Shown: positions 1-7,784, numbered from the stretch's first letter. The stretch: DNA of 27,149 bases from Gammaproteobacteria bacterium UBA1119 (GCA_002313255.1 DCBA01000021.1:1-27149); one strand, 5' to 3'. Notes: generated by a model from the sequence alone, not told the origin. Translations and numbers: made by a program.

Positions 1-7
1 GGCCTCA

Positions 8-505
8 ATGTCGACAGAAGCGCGCTGGCCCATGGATAGGCAGAAATTCCGCGAAGGCATGGGCCAGTTTACGACCGGGGTCGTGGTCGTGACAGGGATC
101 GAGTCGGGCTCCTTGGTTGGTTTTGCGGCGCAGTCTTTTGTGTCGTTATCACTCGAACCGCCGTTGGTATCGATATCTCCACAGATCGCAAGTACGAGTT
201 GGCCACGTATTCGAGAAGGGCGTGATTTTTGCATTAATGTTCTAGCCGAGGGTCAACGCGATGTGAGTGAGGCGTTTGCGGTCGTCGGTGAAGTGGCGGC
301 GATTGGATGGCAGCCGTCAGAGGTTACTGGAATGCCCATCGTAGAGGGGTCTATTGCGCACATCGATTGTCGGTTTCGTACCGAACACGAAGCGGGTGAC
401 CACAGCATCGTGATCGCAGACGTTATCGACCTAGAAGTACACGATCAGACAGGACGTCCTCTGGTGTATTTTCGCGGAAGTTACGGTGGGTTTGTCACGG
501 ACTGA
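8..505 (+). CDS. Flavin reductase-like domain protein (FMN-binding split barrel)
   Basis: The 165-residue product has the flavin reductase-like split-barrel pattern: a start of type FREGMGQFTTGVVVVTG (about residues 14-30), then SFVSLSLEPPLVSIS, FCINVL and a late GDHSIVIADV segment. Enzymes of this family reduce free FMN or FAD with NAD(P)H and hand it to a separate monooxygenase, although some members use other cofactors. The length is normal for the family. The ATG at 8 was chosen, but no in-frame stop precedes it in the seven bases available, so a start outside the window is possible; the ATG at 32 is another option. It converges on an SDR gene. The only flavin-type oxidoreductase nearby is the LLM enzyme at 1236-2105, on the other strand; a partnership is inference only. 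Confidence 0.88.
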   Translation: MSTEARWPMDRQKFREGMGQFTTGVVVVTGIESGSLVGFAAQSFVSLSLEPPLVSISPQIASTSWPRIREGRDFCINVLAEGQRDVSEAFAVVGEVAAIGWQPSEVTGMPIVEGSIAHIDCRFRTEHEAGDHSIVIADVIDLEVHDQTGRPLVYFRGSYGGFVTD

Positions 506-547
506 ACAACTCTCCATGACCACGATTGCAAACGTTCTATGTCGGCC

Positions 548-1216
548 TTACGAAAGTCCCTCGACCGGAATGGCGGCGCCGTGGATCGGATCCGCCGCTT
601 CCGAGGCAAGGAAACGAACAACCTTTGCGAGCGCTTTAGGCGCCACCCACTGATCAAAATTTGCGTTTGGCATATCGGACCGGTTGCGTTCGGTATCGAT
701 GATGCTCGGTAGTATGCAGTTAACGTTAATGCCTGCTTCTTTAAGTTCGTCCGCGAGGCTTTCGGTCAGGCGGATCACGACGCTCTTAGAAGCCGCGTAG
801 GCGGCCATTGATGCGCTTCCACGGAGTCCCGCACGGGCGCCGATGTTAATGATCTTGCCGGACTTTCTTTCGACCATACCGGGTACCACAGCTCGCGCCA
901 TGTTTAACACAGTACGGGTATTAAGGTTGAACATGAAATCCCAGGTCTCGTCGCTGGTGTCCGCAACCGAGTCTCCCATGGTGAACCCGCCTGCTATATT
1001 GGCGAGGATGTCGATGGCACCGACAGACTCGACTACCTGCGCGGCTCCTTCGGGATCAATTAAATCGGCTTGGCGCATCTCGTATGTGGCGTCGAAGGGG
1101 ACCACGTCGACACCGATGACGCGTGCGCCGCTCGTGTGGAAAATGTTCGCGACCGCCTGACCGAGTGCCCCGGCGGCGCCGGTTACGATCACAGTTTTGT
1201 TATCGAATTCACTCAT
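548..1216 (-). CDS. SDR family NAD(P)-dependent oxidoreductase
   Basis: A 222-residue classical short-chain dehydrogenase/reductase. The nucleotide-binding motif TGAAGALGQ lies at residues 12-20, an acidic D37 after beta-2 suggests NAD preference, NIAG is at 73-76 (the NNAG equivalent), and the active-site YAASK is at 140-144. The residue usually occupied by the catalytic Ser, 13 before the Tyr, is Ala (NIGARAG), so the triad looks incomplete by spacing. The C-terminus is short. The gene is last in a minus-strand run behind the LLM oxidoreductase, with a 19-base gap. Expected role: oxidation or reduction of a hydroxyl or keto group on a catabolic intermediate in the cytoplasm. The substrate cannot be read from sequence. 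Confidence 0.93.
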   Translation of the reverse strand: MSEFDNKTVIVTGAAGALGQAVANIFHTSGARVIGVDVVPFDATYEMRQADLIDPEGAAQVVESVGAIDILANIAGGFTMGDSVADTSDETWDFMFNLNTRTVLNMARAVVPGMVERKSGKIINIGARAGLRGSASMAAYAASKSVVIRLTESLADELKEAGINVNCILPSIIDTERNRSDMPNANFDQWVAPKALAKVVRFLASEAADPIHGAAIPVEGLS

Positions 1217-1235
1217 TCATTTTTCCCGTTGAGCG

Positions 1236-2105
1236 TCACGCTAGTGCCTCAAGCACGCGCCAATCGATGTCTCCCATTCTCCCCTCGGGATGGATAGGTT
1301 GAACACACACGTGCGAAGCTCCAGCATCATAGTGTTCTTGCAACCGGTTTTTGATTGCATCGATTTCTCCCCAGGCAAAGGTCGCATCGATGAACGTGTC
1401 GGAACCGTCACCGTCGATGTCCGCTTCACCAAGACCCATGCGGAGCCAATTGTTTCGGTAATTGGGGAGCCCCTGGTAGGTCTGGGCGGCCTTTCGCGCG
1501 ATGTCCCTGGCTTTTGTCGGGTCGGTTTCGAAAATGACTTTCTGCTCGACGCAAAGAAGGCTATCCGGACCCATCACGTCTCTTGCCATTTTGGTATGGG
1601 ACGGTGACGTGAAATAGGGGTGAGCGCCGTCACATTTTTCCGAAGCAAGCTCTAACATTTTTGGTCCGAGGGCGGCGATAACCGTCGGTGGCCTTTCCTT
1701 GGGAGGCGGACCGGTATATGGAGAGGCGGCCATCTTGTCGAGGTAATCGCGCATGGTCGCGACAGGCGGGCCGTAAGTCAGTCCGCGCAATCCTTCCACG
1801 AGGGGTTTATGGGAGACGCCTAAACCGAGGAGGAATCGATTGTCGGACTGCTCGGCCAGGGTGTTTTGAGCGGCCAGCGTAACGCCCGGCTCTCGGTGGT
1901 AGATATTGGCGATACCCGTTGCAATGATGAGGGAGGAGGTATTTGCGAGCAACCACGCTGCATGAACGAATGGATTGCGGCCGACGGTCTCTGGTATCCA
2001 TAACGCGGAAAATCCCAAATCTTCGATGCGTTTTGCTGTATCCGCAGCTAAAGGCGCTGCCATTCGATCAGTAAAGAACCACACTCCGAGTTTTGAAAGA
2101 TCCAT
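1236..2105 (-). CDS. LLM class (luciferase-like) flavin- or F420-dependent oxidoreductase
   Basis: A 289-residue luciferase-like TIM-barrel protein: N-terminal LGVWFFTD, then IEDLGFSALWIPE, LIIATGIANIYHREP, RFLLGLGVSH and the family-typical TVIAALGPKMLELA. The overall pattern resembles the actinobacterial F420-dependent LLM subfamily of about 280-300 residues. Whether this enzyme uses F420 or FMN cannot be decided here, and no F420 biosynthesis gene is in the window. The start at 2105 was chosen because it gives the family N-terminus and has an AGGAA ribosome binding site seven bases upstream. The frame runs open for 63 more codons into the crotonase gene, but that extension is basic and low in family character. 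It lies 10 bases behind the crotonase, so they are probably co-transcribed. Confidence 0.92.
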   Translation of the reverse strand: MDLSKLGVWFFTDRMAAPLAADTAKRIEDLGFSALWIPETVGRNPFVHAAWLLANTSSLIIATGIANIYHREPGVTLAAQNTLAEQSDNRFLLGLGVSHKPLVEGLRGLTYGPPVATMRDYLDKMAASPYTGPPPKERPPTVIAALGPKMLELASEKCDGAHPYFTSPSHTKMARDVMGPDSLLCVEQKVIFETDPTKARDIARKAAQTYQGLPNYRNNWLRMGLGEADIDGDGSDTFIDATFAWGEIDAIKNRLQEHYDAGASHVCVQPIHPEGRMGDIDWRVLEALA

Positions 2106-2115
2106 GAAGCGATTC

Positions 2116-2919
2116 CTATGTCCCGGTGAATTGCCCGACGCGGCGTTCGGCGACTGCTTTGATACCCTCTTCAGCGTCGTTTGTTGCCCGCAACCATTGT
2201 TGCTCGGACAGTTCGTGATCCGTCGCTTTGTCGATTCTTTCGGCGAGTCCTTGGCGTGCCGTTGCACGCACGGATACGATCGCGAGGGGCGCATTTACGG
2301 CAATTTCACTCGCAAACTCAACTGCACGACCCCTGAGTCCCTTTTGCTCAACGAGTTCGTCGACCAACCCCATTTCCAGAGCCTCTTCTCCCTTGAGACG
2401 ACGACCTGTCAGGAACATCAAATTAGCCGCCTGCTGACCCACGATGGCGGGTAGTGTGACGGTAAGGCCAAATCCGGGATGAATGCCGAGTTTGGCGAAA
2501 TTCGCCGCAAACCTAGCTTCCGGAGATGCAATTCTGAAATCGGCGACGAGCGAGAGTCCGAGACCGCCACCGATGGCGGCGCCCTGAACTGCCGCGACGA
2601 TAGGCTTTCGTGCTGAGAATAGCCGGACACCCTCGCGATAGAGCGTGCCGGTGGTGTTCATGAAGCCTTCCTCGGTAAATTCAGCGCTCGCGGACGTATC
2701 ACTTCCACCGCTACCAAAATTGGCACCGGCACAGAATGACTTACCTTCGGACGCGAGCACGATGGCTCTACAGGCGGGGTTGTCGTCTAGGGTGTCGAAG
2801 GCATTCGCGATTTGTCGAATAAGGCTTACATCGAAGAAATTGTGTGGTGGTCGTTGGATTTCGACGACCGCGACGTGGTCGTTCAGGGTCACCGAGATAT
2901 CGTCGTATTGATGCGTCAT
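2116..2919 (-). CDS. Enoyl-CoA hydratase/isomerase-family (crotonase) protein lacking both catalytic glutamates
   Basis: A 267-residue crotonase-fold protein. The first oxyanion-hole segment is SFCAGANF (61-68), the second is IGGGLGLSLVAD (116-127), followed by KLGIHPGFG. Aligned on the GGG and LG.xPG anchors of rat mitochondrial enoyl-CoA hydratase, the two catalytic glutamates (Glu144 and Glu164) become Gly121 and Phe141. The CoA-binding fold and oxyanion hole are kept, but simple hydratase activity is doubtful. Crotonases of this kind can be isomerases, hydrolases, dehalogenases, C-C lyases or inactive partners. The gene heads a tight trio with the LLM oxidoreductase and SDR. A canonical crotonase at 12892-13668 carries both glutamates. 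Confidence 0.93.
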   Translation of the reverse strand: MTHQYDDISVTLNDHVAVVEIQRPPHNFFDVSLIRQIANAFDTLDDNPACRAIVLASEGKSFCAGANFGSGGSDTSASAEFTEEGFMNTTGTLYREGVRLFSARKPIVAAVQGAAIGGGLGLSLVADFRIASPEARFAANFAKLGIHPGFGLTVTLPAIVGQQAANLMFLTGRRLKGEEALEMGLVDELVEQKGLRGRAVEFASEIAVNAPLAIVSVRATARQGLAERIDKATDHELSEQQWLRATNDAEEGIKAVAERRVGQFTGT

Positions 2920-3014
2920 GTAAGCGTCTCCCCGCGTTCGAGCAGAGCATGGTAGCAGCAGACAATGGGGAACAGGAACGGTCGACGACGAGAGTTTAAG
3001 CTGTCCGTTCTCGA

Positions 3015-4130
3015 CTACGAGACCGAGGCGTCGTTACGCATTTCGGTTGAAGAGATATCGACGCGAAAATCTTGCTCAGACACACCCTCAGAGATTCTAT
3101 TGAGCGGGTCTGGAAGCGATAAGTCGTTCAGTGTTTCGAAGCCATGCTCGTCCAAACGACCGTAGACGAGAAATTGAGTACCTAAGTTTTCGAGTTCGTT
3201 GAGGGCAGCGTCTCGCGCTACGCTATCAGCGTAGTAGCGGGCCTCGCCAATCCGCTTGATGGTATCTGTGCCGACGACAAAAGTTACCCCGTTCCCTCGA
3301 CCCAACAAGTTTGCCTTTTCAACGAATGTGGGTGTGTTGGTCAGAACAAATTCGGACTCGATGAATTGTTCGCGACGGCGAGCCAACTCGATGAAATCGA
3401 GGGGCGGTTTGTCAACATTACGCACACACAGTTCGAACTGGACGGGCTGCCCAATGCGGCGACTCGCATCGGTTCGCATTTGTACGTGTCCGTCATGCAA
3501 TGGGTCGAAAGAACCCGGCAGAAAGGCGGTTCCTGGCGTCCCGCAGACACCATCCGAGCCATCGAACAACGCAACGACGTCTGCCGGTGCCGTTTCGACA
3601 AAGTCGCGCGTCGTTATTTCGAGGGGGGTACTCCCGAGCCCAAGGGAACGAGCCAGCAGGTTGACTGCCGCGTCTGCCACAACGCGTTCCTCTGAGTCTC
3701 TCGTTCGAGCGCCTTTGCGTAGCTCCGTGAACCACGTTTGTGTTGTTGTGCGCGTTTGCATCGCTATATGGGCTCTGTGCATTCCTCGCTTATTCGTCAC
3801 GCTAGCTAAACTTGCAGTGATGGCGAACCCGAAGGCTTCGGCATCGGCTTTTCCAGACGTGGCCAATAGGGTTGAAGCGCGCAGATACGCACTAACCGCC
3901 ATCCTTCGGGCTGTTTCGTCACTGCAGGCACCGATATCACTGCGCCCGACCAAGTCAGCGAGGGCTTCGAACGCGTAGGGTATTTGGGCTTCAAGCACTG
4001 TATTTGATGCACCGGGGATCGTTAGTAAGTCCGAAAGAAAAAGCGAACCGCCACCAGTGACATAGAAAACGCCTTGTTGTGGCGCGTCGTGAATTTTGCC
4101 AACCGTGATGTTGCGTTGGTCAAGTTTCAC
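3015..4130 (-). CDS. Fusion of a CinA/PncC-like domain with an NMN adenylyltransferase-like nucleotidylyltransferase domain
   Basis: A 371-residue two-domain protein. Residues about 18-165 resemble the C-terminal (amidase) domain of CinA/PncC: TGGGSLFLSDLLTIPGAS and GFAITASLASV in place of the usual TGG...PGSS and TGIAGP motifs. The AES(C)TGG serine context is not preserved. Residues about 200-365 form a nucleotidylyltransferase with GSFDPLHDGH (206-215, the HxGH-type motif), FVVGTDT, and a C-terminal ISSTEMR (359-365), the pattern of NMN/nicotinate-mononucleotide adenylyltransferases. The two activities belong to NMN recycling and NAD synthesis, but the degenerate amidase half makes the joint role uncertain. 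The ATG overlaps the stop of the upstream alpha/beta hydrolase by four bases, so translation is probably coupled. A similar arrangement, as I recall, exists in plant proteins annotated as nucleotidylyltransferase superfamily. Confidence 0.85.
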   Translation of the reverse strand: MKLDQRNITVGKIHDAPQQGVFYVTGGGSLFLSDLLTIPGASNTVLEAQIPYAFEALADLVGRSDIGACSDETARRMAVSAYLRASTLLATSGKADAEAFGFAITASLASVTNKRGMHRAHIAMQTRTTTQTWFTELRKGARTRDSEERVVADAAVNLLARSLGLGSTPLEITTRDFVETAPADVVALFDGSDGVCGTPGTAFLPGSFDPLHDGHVQMRTDASRRIGQPVQFELCVRNVDKPPLDFIELARRREQFIESEFVLTNTPTFVEKANLLGRGNGVTFVVGTDTIKRIGEARYYADSVARDAALNELENLGTQFLVYGRLDEHGFETLNDLSLPDPLNRISEGVSEQDFRVDISSTEMRNDASVS

Positions 4131-5002
4131 GAATCGAGAAACTCCCTTGCAACGTGAAGAAATCGCTCGAGTTGATCATGGTGAACCCAGTGGCCAGCGC
4201 CCTCGATTCCGGCAACAGATGAGTCGTTAAACGCCTTCGAGCGACCGTCATCTTGTGGATTCGATGCCCAAGATTCGGCCCCGTGTATCAATAGAGTCGG
4301 GCAATCAATTCGCGCATAAATTTTCCACGTTTCTTCCGGAGATAAGCCGATTGGCGCAAAGGCCCTCACATAGTTATCGAACTTCCAACTGTAACTGCCG
4401 TCTTCATTCTGATTGCTGCCATGGATAGTGAGATGTCTGGCCTGGTCCTCACTCAAGTGAGGGTTTTCCGTTTGCATCCGTTGGAAGGCATCTTCTAGCG
4501 AGGGGTACCGCTTTGGCATGCGTCCTGAAAGCTGGCGTAGGTTTCCGATCCAAGCTTCCAGGCGCGCGTGAGGGCCTGTTTTTCCATACATATCGAACAT
4601 TCCGGGGGGTGGACCCATTCCTTCAATGGAAATCAATTTCGTGACATTTTCTGGATAGATGCCGGAATACAACAGCGAGATTGAACCGCCTAACGAGTGT
4701 CCCATAATCACGGATGGCGTTGCTCGAGTCTGGTGAAGTAGCTGCGCGATATCGTAGACATAATCAATAATCGTGTAGCTGCCGCCAAGCATCCATTGGG
4801 AATCCCCGTGCCCCCGTAGATCTGGCGCGATGATGTGGTAGTCGTGTCGTAACTCATCAGCAACCCAATCCCAGTTTCGACAGTGATCGCGACCCCCATG
4901 GACCATCAGCAGGGTCGGTGAATCTTCGTTGCCCCAGTCCACGTAATGAAGGCGCAGTCTTTGAGAGAAATAAATGTGCGAAGTAGGACCACCTTTAGGC
5001 AT
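4127..5002 (-). CDS. Alpha/beta hydrolase
   Basis: A 291-residue alpha/beta hydrolase-fold protein. It has the strand-3/oxyanion segment LLMVHGG, the DLRGHGDS motif after strand 4, the nucleophile elbow GHSLGG (Ser103) and the late catalytic His in GAGHWVHHDQ. The acid residue is probably in the LLIHGAESW region, where Glu replaces the more usual Asp. Length and motif order fit the broad epoxide hydrolase/haloalkane dehalogenase/esterase group, and the substrate cannot be assigned. An in-frame TAG lies four codons before the ATG, which fixes the upstream limit of the start. A GGAGG site lies 17 bases upstream, longer than ideal. It overlaps the fusion gene by four bases. Confidence 0.93.
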   Translation of the reverse strand: MPKGGPTSHIYFSQRLRLHYVDWGNEDSPTLLMVHGGRDHCRNWDWVADELRHDYHIIAPDLRGHGDSQWMLGGSYTIIDYVYDIAQLLHQTRATPSVIMGHSLGGSISLLYSGIYPENVTKLISIEGMGPPPGMFDMYGKTGPHARLEAWIGNLRQLSGRMPKRYPSLEDAFQRMQTENPHLSEDQARHLTIHGSNQNEDGSYSWKFDNYVRAFAPIGLSPEETWKIYARIDCPTLLIHGAESWASNPQDDGRSKAFNDSSVAGIEGAGHWVHHDQLERFLHVAREFLDS

Positions 5003-5086
5003 CCGATCATTCTACCAGTCCTCCCTGCCGCTTCGGTTTGCATGTGCGATGCGATTGAAATGGCGCCTTTACGATTTCCGTTTGGC

Positions 5087-7339
5087 CTAGGAGGGTCCGT
5101 CTCGTTTGCGAACGGCAAGGAGCATCTGCGCTCGAAGAGTACGATAGACCTCACCGCCAAAGCGTTCTTCTAGACGGGTTGCGTATCGTAGGGCCTCATC
5201 GAACGATTCTGCGTCTCGATACATGGTTGCGAGTAGCTCCAGTAAGATCCGATGGTCACCAAAGCGATCGACTGCCAACTCGGCGACCCCGATCGCCTGT
5301 TCCCGCCGGTCATTCGCGTTTAAGGCGAGGGCGTAGAGATAGCTGTTCCGGAGTCCGTCGGGTTCGAGCTCGTAGCCACGTTGAAATTGATTTAACGCAT
5401 CGCCGGGCCTACCGCTGCGAATTAGCCACATTCCGTATGCTATTTGGGCTTCTACTATCGGAGGTTTGATCGCAATCGCTTTTTCCAGGATATCGCCAGC
5501 CTCGGAATCCCGGCCAACACGGCGATAAAGATCGGCTAGATTTACCAGGCCTGGAATCCACTCGGGCTCGATTGCGAGGGCGTTTCTTAGCTGTTTTTCG
5601 GCGGCGTCAAATTGACCGAGTGCAATAGAAATGGCCGCTAAATTCGTATGGGCCTCGGGTAAGTCGCTTTGTTGCGTTTGAATGGCCTTATATTCTTCGA
5701 GAACAGATAAAAGCAGGGCCCGTTCCGACGGTTCGGTGAAGTCGGAGAGATGCTCAACGGCAATTCGTGCAGCGTCTGTTCGAATCGCCTTGATCGGGTC
5801 TTCCAGAAGGCGTTTGAGAGCCCCGTGTCGTTTGTTTTGGTCCACCCGATCGACGCTTCGCAACGCGTGCAACCGCACGAGCGGTTGGGGATCTTTGAGA
5901 CTGTTGGTGACTGCCTCTGCGGAGTAGCCCAATTCGTACCCGCCAAGTAGCAACAAGGCATTGGCCCTCGCCATGGGCGGCTGTCCTGGATCGTTGGCCA
6001 GTTCGGCTAGATCGCGCTCAGCATCGAGATGTTGTCGACTTCCTGACAGTAGCGTTTCGGAAAAATGTGATCGACGACGGCTACCGTGATACTGAATGAT
6101 TTGTTGCATTGCCCATTCGTCACCTTCGTCGTGGCAGTTGGAACAGGCATTTGGAGTTCCGTATTTGATGCTGAGGTCGGGCCTGGGCACCCGGAGGCTA
6201 TGGTCGTGTCGATCATCGATTTGCATGTATGTGCGCTTTGGCATGTGACAGTCAACGCACTCAATTGGGGTCACTGCGTGCATATGGTGATGGGGGGTAT
6301 CGAAATTCCCTAGAGCGTCTTGGAAATTGTTGGGCGGATTTTCGTTGTGGCAGCGAAGGCATAATGCGTTACCGCTTGACTGTAACCGCGCGGAGTGTGG
6401 TGCGTGACAGTCCGAACACGTGACGCCGGCCATATGCATACGGCTTTGGAGGAATGAGCCATAAACGTACACTTCGTCGCGGATCTGTCCGTCATCGAAA
6501 TACAAAGGCCCTATCGTTGGCGCCGGCACGTAATAATCGAGCAGTTGATTGGTGGGTTGAAACCCCTCTGCGATTTGACTGCGCCTACTGTGACACGGCG
6601 CACATGCTACGTCGGCATACGGTTTGGAGGTATCGTTCGTATGGGGTAGCCCGGCGCCATGACAAGCCTCGCACGCTACGTTATGCGCATCGAATGTTGT
6701 TTCATAACCACCCTTTGCTAGCCCGACCTGTACGTTGGTGGAATGACAATCTGCACACTGTCTATTCCAATTGAAGCCGCGGCTAGCCCAATGCACGCCT
6801 TTGGGTACTGTTTCAATTCCCGAACTTGCACTTCGATGTTCAAGAACCGGGGATAGATGGAACCATCGTTTCCGTCGGATGTCCCACGCAATATCGAATG
6901 CCTGATAGCGGCCGTCGTCAAGTTCGATGAGGTATTGTTGCAGGGGATCCACGCCGAATGTATAGGCGATGGTGAATTCCTTGTACGTACCTTCTGCTGC
7001 TTTCGTTTGGACGATGTAGCGACCATCAATTTTCCTGAACAGGGTTTCAATGCCGCCATGCGAAAATGCCGCTTCGTCGAAGTTACCTAAAACGCTTTCG
7101 GATGTGGCCGGTTGCATGGACATTGCGTGGTGCGATGTCAGCCATGATTGGTACTGGGTCGCGTGACATGTGCCGCAAGAATCAGAGCCCACGTATTCAG
7201 TTAACGCCGACGACCCCTTCAGATGATCGTCGGGCACTTCACAGCCCCCGAGAAAAAAGGCTGCTGAAGCCAAAGCGACTAGCGAGGGATTAAGGTTCTT
7301 TACCCTCTGTGTCCTCAATTGCCCCCGGTTCTTCTTCAT
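5087..7339 (-). CDS. Eight-haem c-type cytochrome lipoprotein with HEAT-like and TPR repeats
   Basis: A 750-residue product from the chosen ATG. A basic N-terminus and hydrophobic segment end in a lipobox-like LGGC (lipid Cys about residue 33). Eight CxxCH haem-binding motifs follow: CGTCH 55, CADCH 195, CEACH 223, CAPCH 246, CSDCH 308, CLRCH 327, CVDCH 361, CSNCH 399. The first sits in a doubled-CxxCH/cytochrome c554-like context (GSDSCGTCHATQYQSW). Residues about 450-530 look like HEAT-type helical pairs and 559-726 like TPRs, for example AHTNLAAISIALGQFDAAEKQ. Expected location is periplasmic, anchored to a membrane, with electron transfer or redox catalysis likely and the repeats serving partner binding. 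Substrate unknown. The frame is open to 7411; the ATG at 7339 gives the best signal peptide but has a poor ribosome site, and it overlaps the upstream gene by 50 bases, suggesting coupling. Confidence 0.9.
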   Translation of the reverse strand: MKKNRGQLRTQRVKNLNPSLVALASAAFFLGGCEVPDDHLKGSSALTEYVGSDSCGTCHATQYQSWLTSHHAMSMQPATSESVLGNFDEAAFSHGGIETLFRKIDGRYIVQTKAAEGTYKEFTIAYTFGVDPLQQYLIELDDGRYQAFDIAWDIRRKRWFHLSPVLEHRSASSGIETVPKGVHWASRGFNWNRQCADCHSTNVQVGLAKGGYETTFDAHNVACEACHGAGLPHTNDTSKPYADVACAPCHSRRSQIAEGFQPTNQLLDYYVPAPTIGPLYFDDGQIRDEVYVYGSFLQSRMHMAGVTCSDCHAPHSARLQSSGNALCLRCHNENPPNNFQDALGNFDTPHHHMHAVTPIECVDCHMPKRTYMQIDDRHDHSLRVPRPDLSIKYGTPNACSNCHDEGDEWAMQQIIQYHGSRRRSHFSETLLSGSRQHLDAERDLAELANDPGQPPMARANALLLLGGYELGYSAEAVTNSLKDPQPLVRLHALRSVDRVDQNKRHGALKRLLEDPIKAIRTDAARIAVEHLSDFTEPSERALLLSVLEEYKAIQTQQSDLPEAHTNLAAISIALGQFDAAEKQLRNALAIEPEWIPGLVNLADLYRRVGRDSEAGDILEKAIAIKPPIVEAQIAYGMWLIRSGRPGDALNQFQRGYELEPDGLRNSYLYALALNANDRREQAIGVAELAVDRFGDHRILLELLATMYRDAESFDEALRYATRLEERFGGEVYRTLRAQMLLAVRKRDGPS

Positions 7340-7784
7340 CAGTGGTATCAGCATTAGCGACATCGTCCGGCGAATCGGATGCAGTAGATGTCTCTGAATC
7401 TTTCTCGTCACTAGCGTTAGTGGTTTCCTCGGGTGCAGAGTCTTCGGCCTCGGTCGCGCCAGACGATTCCTCTTCCGCCTTGGCAGGTTCTTCTATCTCC
7501 GGTTCTTCCGCTTCTGAATCGATGGAACCTTGGGCGTCAACGATGGAGCTATCGCCTTCAGCGACCGCTATATCGGGGGCACCGGCGGCCTCCGTTTCGT
7601 CAACCGCTTCGCCGGCGTCCGCGTCCGGCTCAGGGGGAAGGGTTGTTTCAACTAGGCCTTCGGCCAAGAGGATCCGAGTTTTAGAAATACCATTGATCCA
7701 TTCGTGATCGGTGTTTTTTACGCCGTAACGACCGGAACGTTTCAGGTAAACAATGTATTCGTCCGTCTTTTTAATGAGTTTCAT
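7290..7784 (-). CDS. Hypothetical small protein with basic N-terminal domain and long acidic low-complexity tail
   Basis: A 164-residue protein of no function I can name. The first roughly 45 residues are ordered and basic (MKLIKKTDEYIVYLKRSGRYG, with HEWINGISKTRILLAEGLVE following), reading like a small beta-rich domain. From about residue 55 to the end the chain is almost only Asp, Glu, Ala, Ser, Thr, Pro and Gly, so strongly acidic and probably disordered. There is no signal peptide or membrane segment. The ATG at 7784 was chosen over a TTG six codons upstream because GGGA precedes it by six bases. Its end overlaps the start of the multihaem cytochrome, so the two are probably made together. 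The long acidic tail could bind basic proteins or cations, which is inference. Confidence 0.75.
   Translation of the reverse strand: MKLIKKTDEYIVYLKRSGRYGVKNTDHEWINGISKTRILLAEGLVETTLPPEPDADAGEAVDETEAAGAPDIAVAEGDSSIVDAQGSIDSEAEEPEIEEPAKAEEESSGATEAEDSAPEETTNASDEKDSETSTASDSPDDVANADTTDEEEPGAIEDTEGKEP

Noticed and set aside
2106..2294. N-terminal extension of the LLM oxidoreductase by 63 codons
   Set aside because: It lies wholly inside the crotonase coding region, has no family character, and a good ribosome site and ATG exist at 2105.
3256..3978. A 240-codon open frame on the + strand opposite the CinA-like/nucleotidylyltransferase gene
   Set aside because: It is antisense to a gene with clear motifs, is rich in Ser, Arg, Thr and Ala as expected of an antisense shadow, and has no family motif or ribosome site.
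4127..5002. Glu instead of Asp near the acid position of the alpha/beta hydrolase as a sign of inactivity
   Set aside because: Glu can replace Asp as the acid in this fold and the exact acid position is uncertain by eye, so no conclusion is safe.
7340..7411. Longer cytochrome start giving 774 residues
   Set aside because: The extra residues (MTRKIQRHLL and onward) lie in the acidic gene and would place extra sequence before a complete signal peptide.
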